A DNA stretch of 64,000 bases. It comes from Marinobacter sp. es.048. Lineage in GTDB: Bacteria; Pseudomonadota; Gammaproteobacteria; Pseudomonadales; Oleiphilaceae. The notes beneath the pieces were generated by a model. The model worked only from the letters and a program-made list of their open reading frames with translations. It was not told the origin of the DNA and searched no databases. Positions 50,665 through 59,727 of this stretch are shown piece after piece. The position numbers and the translations under genes are program-made. How positions within the stretch are numbered: the stretch's first letter is position 1; each line of letters starts with the position of its first letter. The stretch lies in NCBI RefSeq assembly GCF_900188435.1, contig NZ_FYFA01000002.1, positions 434,001 through 498,000 of the forward strand, written 5' to 3'.

Positions 50665-52563
50665 TTAACGGAGGTTGATGATGGTCTGGGTGACCGCATC
50701 GGAGGTTTCAATGGTCTTGGCGTTGGCCTGATAGTTCCGCTGGGCGATGATCAGGTTGACCAGTTCCGCCGATAGGTCGACGTTGGATTCCTCTACCGAG
50801 CTGGCCTTGATGGAGCCGAGTGTGCCGGTATCCGGAGCACCAATGATTGGCTGACCGGATTCGAACGTTTCCACCCAGGAAGTATCGCCCACGGGAGACA
50901 AGCCGTTAGTGTTGTTAAATGACGCTAACGCGACCTGGCCCAGAGCCTGGGATTGGCCATTGGTGTATCGAGCAAACAGGACACCCTGATCCGATACGTC
51001 CAGGCCAGAAAGACGGCCGGTGGTATAGCCATTCTGCTGTTGGTCGTTCACGCCAAACGCAGCGCCATATTGCGTTGTGCCACTGAGATTGATCACGAAA
51101 GCCGATGTTGTCGGTGGCTCAGGAATGGGTGTTACTACCACCTCGCCGGCAGCTGGAGGGCCATCAGCTCCGTTAGGTTGCCCTGCGCTGTCTTTGGGTA
51201 TCCAGTCATCAATGACGATTTCGCCACTGGGGTCGCCGTTTATCGACTGCAGAGCACCGTCCTGATCAAATCTTGCAGTGTATGGAGTCACGTCAGTGCC
51301 GCCAACAAACTCGCCGTCAATCTGGGCATACACCGACCATTCGCTCACCCCGACACCATTGCCTGGTGAAGGATTTTTTACAAAAAACTGTGTCAGTTCG
51401 TGAGAATTACCCAGACTGTCGTAGATCGTGGTTGATGTAGCGTGGTTATAGGTACGCTGATCCAGCGGATTGAATTGATTGGTGACGCGGATTGGTGACG
51501 CGTTGAACGCGACCTCAAAATCATTGTCAGCCGTGGTTGATGTAATCCCGGCCACCGACCGGTCCGCAGTCACGTTCACATCACCCTCGACGGTGCCGGT
51601 ATCGCCGTTGCCATTACCATCGGCAAAGGTAAAGTCGAGCGTCTCACCCTGGTTATGAATCACTCGTAGAACATCGCTTCCCCCACCTCCGGTGACAATC
51701 GAGGCGGAAATCGCGGTCTCGCTGGAGTTATTGATTGAATCAACCAGATCCTGCAGAGAATTGATATTTGAGGTGTCCAGAGTCAGCGGCGAACCATTGA
51801 TATCAAGGCTAAATGAAAACGAACTGGCCCCGGAGATGAAGGCGTCATCAAGAGCCGGAGTGCCGTCGAAAGTCGCCGTCGTCGTGGCCGAAGCACTCAA
51901 TCCAGGCGCATCGTTTATGGTGGAGGCCGCTTCACGGGCACTGGCTGCAGGGTCAATATTCACGTTGAAGGCAGGCGAGCCGTCCGAATACTGCACATCA
52001 AAGCTCTCGCCCTGTATGGAAGCAAGAGTGAGAGGCCCGACATCCCGAACACGGGTCTCCAGCACGGACTCCCTGGAATCAAGATTCAGATCGGAGTCAA
52101 GGTTTGTCGTCCTCCTGGGAGCCAGGTTGTCTGTTGCAATCTGCAAATCTCCCCGAATTCCAGACAAATTGCCGTCCTCGTCCGCGGTGTATCCCTGTAC
52201 CCGCATATTCTGGTTGTTCGTTACATAGCCTTCCTTATCGATGCCGAACTGTCCTGCACGGGAATAACGAATCTCGCCGCCGTTATTCAGGATAAAGAAA
52301 CCATCGCCGGCAATCGCCATATCCAGACCGTTGTCAGTAAAGCTGATGTTGCCCTGGCCAAAGGACTGCTTCACATCCTGAACCCGGACACCGTCGCCGA
52401 TCGGGTTGGTGCCTGCGCTCAGGAACCCGCTGGCGTATAGATCGCCAAACTGGGCCTTACTGCCCTTGAAGCCGACGGTGCTGGCGTTCGCAATGTTGTT
52501 GCCGGTGACGTCCAGATCCACCGATGCCGCACGAAGGCCGCTCAAACCTGTATTAAATGCCAT
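50665..52563 (-). CDS. flgE: flagellar hook protein FlgE, long form
   Basis: 632 residues, well above the 400-460 common in enterics. The N-terminus AFNTGLSGLRAASVDLDVTG then NNIANASTVGFKGSKAQF, and the C-terminus EESNVDLSAELVNLIIAQRN, are canonical. The extra length is in the middle (about residues 180-350). There SREAASTINDAPGLSA-like and LQDLVDSINNSSETAISASI resemble the flagellin-IN motif of filament and cap proteins. Asp- and Ser-rich surface domains fit marine FlgE. The ATG follows AAGGGGTGAACC. Confidence 0.95.
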   Translation of the reverse strand: MAFNTGLSGLRAASVDLDVTGNNIANASTVGFKGSKAQFGDLYASGFLSAGTNPIGDGVRVQDVKQSFGQGNISFTDNGLDMAIAGDGFFILNNGGEIRYSRAGQFGIDKEGYVTNNQNMRVQGYTADEDGNLSGIRGDLQIATDNLAPRRTTNLDSDLNLDSRESVLETRVRDVGPLTLASIQGESFDVQYSDGSPAFNVNIDPAASAREAASTINDAPGLSASATTTATFDGTPALDDAFISGASSFSFSLDINGSPLTLDTSNINSLQDLVDSINNSSETAISASIVTGGGGSDVLRVIHNQGETLDFTFADGNGNGDTGTVEGDVNVTADRSVAGITSTTADNDFEVAFNASPIRVTNQFNPLDQRTYNHATSTTIYDSLGNSHELTQFFVKNPSPGNGVGVSEWSVYAQIDGEFVGGTDVTPYTARFDQDGALQSINGDPSGEIVIDDWIPKDSAGQPNGADGPPAAGEVVVTPIPEPPTTSAFVINLSGTTQYGAAFGVNDQQQNGYTTGRLSGLDVSDQGVLFARYTNGQSQALGQVALASFNNTNGLSPVGDTSWVETFESGQPIIGAPDTGTLGSIKASSVEESNVDLSAELVNLIIAQRNYQANAKTIETSDAVTQTIINLR

Positions 52564-52590
52564 GGTTCACCCCTTGGTGTTTCACCGGTC

Positions 52591-53268
52591 TCAGTTAATT
52601 TGTTTCACATCAGACAGAGCAATGGAGCCCATGCCTGCAAGATTCAGGGTTATCGAGCCGCCCTGGCCCAGGGATACGCTATCCACATTGGCGCTCACCA
52701 TGGTGCCCAGTTGCTGTGGCCCATCGGGATAGGAAGCCTCCGCCACAATACGGTAGGGTCCCGGCGGCAAGGGATTGCCGTTGCCGTCCTGACCGTCCCA
52801 GCGGAAAGACGCCACACCCGCCTGACTTGCACCAAGATCAATCTGACGCACCCGCTCACCGTTTTGCCCCTCGATGGACAGGCGTAGACCGCCGGTCGAT
52901 GCCGGCACCTCAATGGTTCCGGTAATTTCGCCTTCAGCGCCCAGGATCCCGATCTGGGAGGGCGCAAGTACAGTTTTACCAACCATGGCGGAGGCCTGCA
53001 GGGCCTGAGTGGAACGGAACTGTCCAACCACATCTTCCACTGTACCGGAGAGATTCTGCATCTCCTCCAGTGAGCTGAACTGGGCAAGCTGGGAGATAAA
53101 TTCACCGTTGTCCTGAGGCTCCAACGGGTTCTGGTTTTTCAGCTGCGCCAACATCAGTTCCATGAACTCGTTCCGGCCCAACTCACTGGTGCCCTGGCCG
53201 CCATTCTGTTGCTTCAGCTGGTACTGGCTCAGAACATCCGACGCGTCTGTTGCATTTACTGCAGTCAT
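52591..53268 (-). CDS. flgD: flagellar hook assembly (capping) protein FlgD
   Basis: 225 residues. The N-terminal segment LGRNEFMELMLAQLKNQNPL, then DNGEFISQLAQFSSLEEMQ, is the FlgD signature. C-terminal FlgD-Ig and tudor-like domains contain FRWDGQDGNGNPLPPGPYR. It caps the hook during FlgE assembly and is encoded just before flgE. The ATG follows GAGGAGCACAAC. Confidence 0.96.
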   Translation of the reverse strand: MTAVNATDASDVLSQYQLKQQNGGQGTSELGRNEFMELMLAQLKNQNPLEPQDNGEFISQLAQFSSLEEMQNLSGTVEDVVGQFRSTQALQASAMVGKTVLAPSQIGILGAEGEITGTIEVPASTGGLRLSIEGQNGERVRQIDLGASQAGVASFRWDGQDGNGNPLPPGPYRIVAEASYPDGPQQLGTMVSANVDSVSLGQGGSITLNLAGMGSIALSDVKQIN

Positions 53269-53286
53269 GTTGTGCTCCTCACCCTG

Positions 53287-53736
53287 TTACTGCTGACCAA
53301 GAGTCAGAATGCGCTGCATCATGGACTTGGCTGTGTTCATGACATCCACATTCATCTGGAAACTTCTGGACGACGACATCATGTCTGCCATCTCCTCAAC
53401 CACATTCACATTGGGATAAAAGACATAGCCGTCTTCGTTGGCCGCCGGGTGATGGGGCTCGTAACGCATCTGCAGCTCCGCATCACTCTCGACGATACCG
53501 TCAACCCTCACGCCGGCACCCGGGCCCTCATCGGCGCTCATGGGCAAGCCACCCTGCCCCGGAGTCATCAGAGACTGCTGAATCGCTGAGAAAACCGGCT
53601 TCCTGGCGCGATAGGTTTCCCCCGTGCTGGAACTCGCCGTCTCCGCATTGGCAATATTGGACGCGGTTGTATTCAGCCGCAGTGATTGCGCAGTCATGCC
53701 GGAACCGGCGATGTCAAAAATACTGCCCAGTGACAT
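53287..53736 (-). CDS. flgC: flagellar proximal rod protein FlgC
   Basis: 149 residues. The N-terminus IFDIAGSGMTAQSLRLNTTA with NIANAETASS, then the middle GVRVDGIVE, and the C-terminus YPNVNVVEEMADMMSSSRSF are typical. The ATG follows GAAGGAGAATTTTC. Second gene of flgBCDE, 34 bases after flgB. Confidence 0.96.
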   Translation of the reverse strand: MSLGSIFDIAGSGMTAQSLRLNTTASNIANAETASSSTGETYRARKPVFSAIQQSLMTPGQGGLPMSADEGPGAGVRVDGIVESDAELQMRYEPHHPAANEDGYVFYPNVNVVEEMADMMSSSRSFQMNVDVMNTAKSMMQRILTLGQQ

Positions 53737-53770
53737 GAAAATTCTCCTTCGCTAATCCTGTGACTGCGGC

Positions 53771-54169
53771 TTATTCGCCCTTGAGGGCTTTGGTCAAACC
53801 GCTGAACTTGCTGTTCAAAAACTGGAAGCTGGCCTGGAAATCCATGGCGTTGCGCATGAAGCGGGTCTGCTCCTGCTGGGCGTCCACGGTATTACCGTCA
53901 ACCGACGGCTGGTGGGGTACCCGATACATCAAATCGCTTTCCGAGGCCGACAGGGAGGTATCCATGTGCGCATCGTGCGTTTTGGCCATCTCGAATCCGC
54001 TGACCTGTTCCTGGGCCTTCTGCATCATCGCCTGGAAATCCAGATCGCGGGCTTTGAAACCCGGAGTATCAGCGTTCGCCAGGTTGTTTGCCAGAACTTC
54101 GGCACGTTTAACCCGCGCTTCAACCGCATGTTGATGAATACCCAGGGCCGAATCGAACGTAATTGCCAT
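53771..54169 (-). CDS. flgB: flagellar proximal rod protein FlgB
   Basis: 132 residues from the ATG at 54169, with GGGAGG 5 bases upstream; a GTG at 54190 precedes that ribosome site. The N-terminus AITFDSALGIHQHAVEARVK leads to LANNLANADTPGFKARDLDF. The C-terminus includes HQPSVDGNTVDAQQEQTRFM. First gene of the flgBCDE unit. The usual upstream partners flgA, flgM and cheVR are not adjacent here. Confidence 0.96.
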   Translation of the reverse strand: MAITFDSALGIHQHAVEARVKRAEVLANNLANADTPGFKARDLDFQAMMQKAQEQVSGFEMAKTHDAHMDTSLSASESDLMYRVPHQPSVDGNTVDAQQEQTRFMRNAMDFQASFQFLNSKFSGLTKALKGE

Positions 54170-54237
54170 GCTGCCTCCCGAAAACTGCACCAGTAAGCCG
54201 ACCTGTTTTTGCCGGCTGTGCTCTTTGGCAGGACTAA

Positions 54238-54254
54238 AGCAAGCTGAATGCCAG
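54238..54254 (-). promoter_or_regulatory. sigma-54-type promoter of flgBCDE
   Basis: On the minus strand CTGGCATTCAGCTTGCTT has GG (54252-54251) and GC (54240-54239) exactly 10 bases apart, with the TTGCT -12 box intact. Transcription would begin near 54227, about 58 bases before the flgB ATG. In Pseudomonas this gene set is driven by RpoN with FleQ. Confidence 0.75.
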
Positions 54255-54409
54255 AATTCAGATGAGGAGTGAATTTGTCAGGAAAGCCAGTATTGACGGG
54301 CTCTGGCCAGTGGCGAATTGGCGGCCTGGGAAGAGCAGGCAGGGAACGGGCAGGAAAAAGCGGCAAGCTGCTTCCCCCGGCGCGGACCGGGGGGCGTAAA
54401 GGCAGGTTT

Positions 54410-54961
54410 TCAGGGCCAGTGCCGCACAAACTCATCAACCGCCGGCCTGGGGACAGCCGGCTTGGACGCGGAAACCGTTCCGGTGTAGAGAAAGCCAACG
54501 ATCTGCTCATGCTCTTCAAGCCCCAGACCCGCGTGTACTGAAGAGTGGTAAGCGACAGCGCCGGTCCGCCACATCACACCGTAACCGGCATCCTGCAGAG
54601 CCAGCCCGACGAAACTCATGCCGGCCGCGGCCGACATCAACTGCTCGATTTCAGGTACTTTGGGATGCGTTTTCGGCGACGCGATACCCACAATCACCAT
54701 CGGCGCTCGAAGAGGTGCACGCCTGAGCCTCTCAATCTCTTTCTCGTCGCTGTTATTGGCGCAAGTTGCGGCAAACAGTTCACCCAGAGCCTCCAGCCCT
54801 TCCCCTTCCACAACAAGGTAACGCCAAGGGCGCAGCAGGGCATGGTCAGGAGCGCGGGCGGCACAGGCGAAAGCCCGGTCGAGGGTCTCGGGGTCCGGCG
54901 CGGGCGACTCCAGCCTGGGTTCTGACGAACGGTTGAGGAGGAAATCGGTAACTGCTGTCAT
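54410..54961 (-). CDS. nitroreductase family protein, YdjA-type
   Basis: 183 residues from the ATG at 54961 (MTAVTDFLLNRSS). The frame stays open 86 codons further but that part has no family match. FMN-binding features: the N-terminal Arg/Ser cluster NRSSEPRLESPAP, APDHALLRPWRYLVV, and the C-terminal GYGVMWRTGAVAY and IVGFLYTGT. The YdjA subfamily has this length and a minimal fold. Likely an NAD(P)H-dependent flavin reductase with unknown substrate. Only a weak ribosome site is seen. Confidence 0.88.
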   Translation of the reverse strand: MTAVTDFLLNRSSEPRLESPAPDPETLDRAFACAARAPDHALLRPWRYLVVEGEGLEALGELFAATCANNSDEKEIERLRRAPLRAPMVIVGIASPKTHPKVPEIEQLMSAAAGMSFVGLALQDAGYGVMWRTGAVAYHSSVHAGLGLEEHEQIVGFLYTGTVSASKPAVPRPAVDEFVRHWP

Positions 54962-55129
54962 ATATGCTCGCTGTCTGATCGCTGTTCTGATGAGTTTAAA
55001 AGAGTAGGTACAAGCCAAAACTCCCGGCTGTGAATTGTGGCTTGTACGTAATGCTGTTAACCTTTCGTCGTAGTCGGGTCTGCCAACAATTATAAATGAC
55101 GCGGTCGTATAACGGTGAGTGGCAACACA

Positions 55130-55441
55130 ATGAGCAACCAGCACACCTTCAACAACTTTTCCGAATTTTATCCTTACTACCTTGAAGAGCACAGCGACGT
55201 GACCTGTCGCCGTCTGCACTTTGCCGGCAGCCTTCTGGTTCTTATCGTGGCCTTGTGGGCACTGACTACAGGCAAGCTTTTGTGGCTTCTGGCTTTACCG
55301 GTCATCGGCTATGGCTTTGCCTGGGTGGGTCATTTCAAGTTTGAAAAGAACAGACCTGCCACCTTCAAGTACCCACTGTACAGCCTGATGGGCGACTGGG
55401 TCATGTTCCGCGACATGCTCATTGGCAGGATCCGTTTCTGA
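55130..55441 (+). CDS. DUF962 (Mpo1-like) small membrane protein
   Basis: 103 residues from the ATG at 55130; a GTG at 55115 is an alternative. The DUF962 pattern is clear: FYPYYLEEHSDVTCRRLHFAG, two hydrophobic segments (about 30-62), GHFKFEKNRPATFKYPLYSL with the His, and GDWVMFRDML. Yeast Mpo1 of this family is an Fe-dependent alpha-dioxygenase of 2-hydroxy fatty acids; bacterial members are untested. Its stop is followed at once by the cyclase start. Confidence 0.88.
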   Translation: MSNQHTFNNFSEFYPYYLEEHSDVTCRRLHFAGSLLVLIVALWALTTGKLLWLLALPVIGYGFAWVGHFKFEKNRPATFKYPLYSLMGDWVMFRDMLIGRIRF

Positions 55442-55442
55442 A

Positions 55443-56882
55443 ATGATGAGTGCCCCGGCAGACCTGCGTAGTGCCAGCAGCTCAGCTGGCAGAGCCCTCT
55501 CGTCCGAGGCGGCGGGCAACCCGATCGCCATTCCCCCAATGCCCGACTACAATGGCCGGGTACTCGCATACACCTCAACGGCCGCCATTATCGTAACCGG
55601 TGCTCTCCAGGGCGCCTTTCCGCAATGGCTTCTCTGGCTGGTTGCCGGGGCCCTCACCTGGCCCCAAATCGCCCACGCCCTGACCCGCCGCACTTTCCTG
55701 AGGAATTCGCCACGCATCCGTCAGAAAATGCTGATATTTGATTGCGTTGTTGGTGGCGCTTTCATTGGCTGCATCGGGCTGATCGTCATCCCCTCCCTCG
55801 CCGTTGCACTGATGCTGATGTTCAGTTGCCTGATTGTTGGTGGTATACGTCAGTGGGTCCTGGGCACCGGCTTTATGGCGGCTTCCATTGCGGGTGCGGT
55901 TGCGATCGTCGGCCCGGCAGACGGACCACACTCGCCTCTGCTGACCAGTATTGTGTCGATTTTATCCACCGGGCTTTATATTTGCGTCACGGCTTACTAC
56001 TCCCACCAGCAGGCACGGGCGTTGATGCTGGCAAAGACCCAGATCCAGAACCAGCGGGAGCAGTCCATCGCGCTTTCACACAAACTGTCCAAATACCTGT
56101 CGCCTCAGGTCTGGCAATCCATCTTTACTGGCGAGCGGGATGTGCGACTGGAAACTCAGCGCAAGAAACTTGCGGTGTTCTTCTCGGACATCAAGGGCTT
56201 CACCGAGCTGTCTGAGGAGATGGAGCCCGAGGCCCTGACCGAGCTACTTAACCACTACTTTAACGAGATGTCGGAAGTAGCCCTGAAGTATGGTGGCACC
56301 ATCGACAAGATCGTCGGCGATTCCATCATGGTGTTCTTTGGCGACCCCACCAGCCGGGGCCAGCGGGAGGACGCCTTTGCCTGTGTCTCCATGGCCATCG
56401 AGATGCGCAAGCACATGAAAATCATGCGCCAGAAATGGCGCAGCCAGGGTATCAAGACCCCGCTGGAAATCCGCATGGGGATAAGCACCGGTTATACCAC
56501 TGTCGGCAATTTCGGCGCGGAGAACCGGATGGATTACACCATTATCGGTAAGGAAGTGAATCTTGCCAGCCGGCTTGAGTCCCTCGCTGAGCCGGGTGAA
56601 ATCCTGGTTTCCTACGAGACCTTCTCTCTGATCAAGGACAAGATCATGTGCCGGGACAAGGGCGAGATTACCGTGAAAGGCTTTGGCAAGCCGGTGCCGA
56701 TCTACGAAGTGGTGGACTTCCGGCGTGATATGGGCCCCAACTGCAGCTTCCTGGAGCACGAACACAACGGTTTCGCCATGTATCTGGATTCAGACAAGAT
56801 CACCGAGAAGGAACGCCAGGCCATTCTGACCGCCCTGGAAGACGCTGCAGACCGTCTGCGACGGGAAGAGGATGTTTCTTGA
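55443..56882 (+). CDS. class III adenylate cyclase with MASE2-type membrane domain
   Basis: 479 residues from the ATG at 55443 (another at 55446), one base after the DUF962 stop. The N-terminal half has about six spans with MASE2-like landmarks (LTWPQIAHALTRR, DCVVGGAFIG, VIPSLAVAL, LIVGGIRQW). The cyclase domain has metal Asp residues in FFSDIKGFTELS and DKIVGDSIMVFFGD, then DYTIIGKEVNLASRLE. Thr takes the place of the adenine-specifying Asp, as in class IIIb enzymes. The NxxxR transition-state motif is intact, so it is likely active. The layout is like Pseudomonas CyaB. Confidence 0.9.
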   Translation: MMSAPADLRSASSSAGRALSSEAAGNPIAIPPMPDYNGRVLAYTSTAAIIVTGALQGAFPQWLLWLVAGALTWPQIAHALTRRTFLRNSPRIRQKMLIFDCVVGGAFIGCIGLIVIPSLAVALMLMFSCLIVGGIRQWVLGTGFMAASIAGAVAIVGPADGPHSPLLTSIVSILSTGLYICVTAYYSHQQARALMLAKTQIQNQREQSIALSHKLSKYLSPQVWQSIFTGERDVRLETQRKKLAVFFSDIKGFTELSEEMEPEALTELLNHYFNEMSEVALKYGGTIDKIVGDSIMVFFGDPTSRGQREDAFACVSMAIEMRKHMKIMRQKWRSQGIKTPLEIRMGISTGYTTVGNFGAENRMDYTIIGKEVNLASRLESLAEPGEILVSYETFSLIKDKIMCRDKGEITVKGFGKPVPIYEVVDFRRDMGPNCSFLEHEHNGFAMYLDSDKITEKERQAILTALEDAADRLRREEDVS

Positions 56883-56912
56883 AGCGCGTCCCTGCGCTCA
56901 CCGGGAATCGTA

Positions 56913-57731
56913 CTACTGACGCACCAACCGCGGCCCCGCATCCCCACCGGTCTCCGTGCTTCTCCACGGATTAATATCCAACCCACCCCGACGAGTGTAA
57001 CGGGCAACCACCGTGAGCGACTCTGGGCTACATCGGCCCATCAGATCGGTAAACACCGTTTCCACACAATGCTCATGGAAATCCTGTTTCTGCCGGAAGC
57101 TCACCACGTAACGCAGCAAACCAGCCCGGTCGATTTTCGGGCCAGTGTAGCTGACCAGCAGGGTGGCCCAGTCTGGTTGCCCCGTCACCGGGCAGTTGCT
57201 CTTGAGCAGATGGGAGCATAACTGCTCAGTTACCACCTCATCGCCGGCCTTGAGAGAGTCGGGTGAATACTCATACGCCACATCACTCACCGGTTCGTCA
57301 TCAATGAGCTCAAAACCCTCAGGGCGACCTATCGCCTCCCCGGAGTCGTCCACGCTTAACAGGTTGACCTGGACCGCGCCACCGCAAGCGCTGGACAGAT
57401 CCCTGGTAATCACTTCTGCAACCTGCTCCCGGGAGGAGTAAACCGCCTGGTTCAAAGAGTTGAGATACAGCTTCAGCGATTTGGACTCAATGATTGAAGG
57501 CGAAGCCGCAGGAAACACAATCTCTGCCCAGACCACCTCCGGCACGCCACTTGGCCGCAGCCAGGAAATTTCCCAGGCCTGCCACAGGTCCTCACCAAAC
57601 CATGGCCAACGGCCGTCTTCCAGACCAAGGCGGCGGCGGTTTTCCTCCCTTGCCACGGGGAACAGCAGACCTGGGTCGTAGCTGTCCGGGTAATCACTTG
57701 CTTTGCCAAGCGGCGCGTCATTAAGTGCCAT
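56913..57731 (-). CDS. queF: NADPH-dependent 7-cyano-7-deazaguanine reductase
   Basis: 272 residues, the long (YqgF-independent, E. coli-type) QueF. Reduces preQ0 to preQ1 for queuosine. The NADPH-binding ESKSLKLYLNSLNQ, the active Cys in SNCPVTGQPDWAT, and YVVSFRQKQDFHEHCVE with the substrate Glu are all present. The ATG follows AGGAACACCT. It supplies the substrate of Tgt, encoded in the same window but not linked. Confidence 0.96.
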   Translation of the reverse strand: MALNDAPLGKASDYPDSYDPGLLFPVAREENRRRLGLEDGRWPWFGEDLWQAWEISWLRPSGVPEVVWAEIVFPAASPSIIESKSLKLYLNSLNQAVYSSREQVAEVITRDLSSACGGAVQVNLLSVDDSGEAIGRPEGFELIDDEPVSDVAYEYSPDSLKAGDEVVTEQLCSHLLKSNCPVTGQPDWATLLVSYTGPKIDRAGLLRYVVSFRQKQDFHEHCVETVFTDLMGRCSPESLTVVARYTRRGGLDINPWRSTETGGDAGPRLVRQ

Positions 57732-57745
57732 AGGTGTTCCTGAAA

Positions 57746-58519
57746 TCAGTGGCGAATGCCTTTACCACGCTCGAGCATTCTGAGGGCAATGAATGCCAGA
57801 GCGGAGATGAAAACCAGAATCATACCAAGAGAAACGAACGGATTAACGTCTGACACGCCCAGAATCCCGTATCGGAAGCCATTCACCATATACAGGATGG
57901 GATTTGCCATGGAAACGCCCTGCCAGAACCCGGGCAGCAGATCGATACTGTAGAACACGCCCCCGAGGTACGTCAGAGGTGTCAATACGAACGTGGGCAC
58001 GATGGAGATATCATCAAACTTGGTTGCGAGCATGGCGTTGATAAAGCCACCCAGCGCGAACAGCGCGGAAGTCAGGAATACAGTCACAATCATCATCGGC
58101 AGGTTGTGGATCGACAACCGGGTAAAGGCCAGTGACAGCAACGTGACAATCAGGCCGATACCGAGGCCGCGGGCCATACCTCCGGTCACGTAGCCGGCGA
58201 GGATCACCCAGTTCGGCACCGGCGACACCAGGAGCTCCTCAATGCTGCGCTGGAACTTCATCGAGAAAAACGAAGACACCACGTTGGCGTAGGAACTGGT
58301 AATCACCGCCATCATGATCAGCCCGGGCACGATAAACGACATATAATCGAAGCCGCCCATTTCGCCGATACGTGAGCCAATGAGGTTGCCAAAAATAATA
58401 AAATACAGGGTCATGGTGACTGCCGGAGGCAACAGGGTCTGCGCCCAGATGCGGGTAAACCTACGTATCTCACGGACCACAATGGTACTGAAGGCTGTGA
58501 ACAAAGCATGCGGGGTCAT
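57746..58519 (-). CDS. ABC-2 type transporter permease, YadH-like
   Basis: 257 residues with six hydrophobic segments. The ABC-2 pattern is seen: VREIRRFTRIWAQTLLPPAV at the start, then FMSFIVPGLIMMAVITSSYA-like and SVSFFSMKFQRSIEELLVSP-like stretches, and LTPLTYLGGVFYSIDLLP near the C-terminus. It pairs with the ATPase gene through an ATGA-type overlap. Substrate unknown. Confidence 0.92.
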   Translation of the reverse strand: MTPHALFTAFSTIVVREIRRFTRIWAQTLLPPAVTMTLYFIIFGNLIGSRIGEMGGFDYMSFIVPGLIMMAVITSSYANVVSSFFSMKFQRSIEELLVSPVPNWVILAGYVTGGMARGLGIGLIVTLLSLAFTRLSIHNLPMMIVTVFLTSALFALGGFINAMLATKFDDISIVPTFVLTPLTYLGGVFYSIDLLPGFWQGVSMANPILYMVNGFRYGILGVSDVNPFVSLGMILVFISALAFIALRMLERGKGIRH

Positions 58520-59466
58520 GCTGCACCCTCCACTGCCTTGCTGGATTCTGCGGCGTTCTCCTCAACCATGCGAATGAACAGTTCCTCCAGCCGGTTGGCC
58601 TTGGTTCTCATGCTGACCACCTTGATACCCAACCGCTCAAGCTCCACGAATACCTGATTGAGCGCCTGACCTTTCTCCACTTCCACCTCCAGGGCGCCTT
58701 CCCCGTCGAGACATGTCGGAAAACCGTTAAGTTCCGGCGCGGAATCAAGGGCCTTCTCGGTATCCAGCACAAAAGTCTCCAGGCTCAGCTGCTGCAGCAA
58801 GGCTTTCTTGCTGGTGTGCTTGAGGATCTTGCCATGGTCGATAATGGCGATGTTGCGGCAAAGGGCTTCCGCTTCCTCAAGGTAATGGGTGGTCAGAATG
58901 ATGGTGGTGCCCTGGCGGTTCATCTCTTCCAGGAAGGTCCACATGGAGCGGCGCAGCTCGATATCCACACCGGCGGTCGGCTCGTCCAGAATCAGCAGTT
59001 TCGGCTCGTGAACCAGGGCGCGGGCGATCATCAATCGGCGCTTCATGCCGCCGGACAACATCCGGGCCGGGGTATCCCGCTTGTCCCAGAGACCGAGCTT
59101 TTTCAGGTACTTTTCGGCCGACGCGGAGGCCTGCTTCAACGGAATTCCGTAGTAGCCGGCCTGGGTGGTGACGATATCAAAGACTTTTTCAAACTGATTG
59201 AAGTTGAACTCCTGGGGCACAACGCCGAGGTTCAGCTTGGCGTCGGAAAGATGGGTATCGGTGTCATACCCGAACACCCGTACCTTGCCTGCTGTCTTGT
59301 TCACCAGGGAGCAAACAATGCCCAGGGTGGTCGATTTGCCGGCTCCGTTGGGCCCCAGCAGGGCAAAGAAATCCCCTTCGGCGACATGTAGATCAATCCC
59401 CTTGAGAGCCTGAAACCCGTCACCATAGGTTTTGGTGAGGCCCTCAATTTCCAGTGCATTGGTCAT
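58516..59466 (-). CDS. ABC transporter ATP-binding protein, YadG-like
   Basis: 316 residues. Walker A GPNGAGKST, signature MLSGGMKRRLM, Walker B LLILDEPTAGVD and the H-loop LTTHYLEEAE are complete. A C-terminal extension (about residues 220-316) is typical of YadG/CcmA-like ATPases. It forms an exporter with the overlapping permease gene. Promoter region is the 261-base gap upstream, in which I see no other gene. Confidence 0.94.
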   Translation of the reverse strand: MTNALEIEGLTKTYGDGFQALKGIDLHVAEGDFFALLGPNGAGKSTTLGIVCSLVNKTAGKVRVFGYDTDTHLSDAKLNLGVVPQEFNFNQFEKVFDIVTTQAGYYGIPLKQASASAEKYLKKLGLWDKRDTPARMLSGGMKRRLMIARALVHEPKLLILDEPTAGVDIELRRSMWTFLEEMNRQGTTIILTTHYLEEAEALCRNIAIIDHGKILKHTSKKALLQQLSLETFVLDTEKALDSAPELNGFPTCLDGEGALEVEVEKGQALNQVFVELERLGIKVVSMRTKANRLEELFIRMVEENAAESSKAVEGAA

Positions 59467-59727
59467 AGATCATCCCGATTCGGTGATAAACGGCAATGAA
59501 CGGCCCCAGCCGCCAGCCAAAATTTAGAATGCTATTTATTGTGACGAAGTCGCTGATTTCAAGGCCCTTATTGGCCGGAGGTGTTACCGAACCAATAACG
59601 GAAACTGCGACAGGAATCCCGATATGAGGCAAAACGCGCCCCTATAATGCGGTTACAACAAATTACAAAAGGGGCTGCCGCACCCTGAGTGCGGGCGCGC
59701 TGAATCGAAGGGAATGTACGACCAACC

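Noticed and set aside
54962..55219. 86-codon N-terminal extension of the nitroreductase frame
   Set aside because: Matches to the family begin at the ATG at 54961. The extension overlaps the DUF962 gene start on the other strand and lacks domain features.
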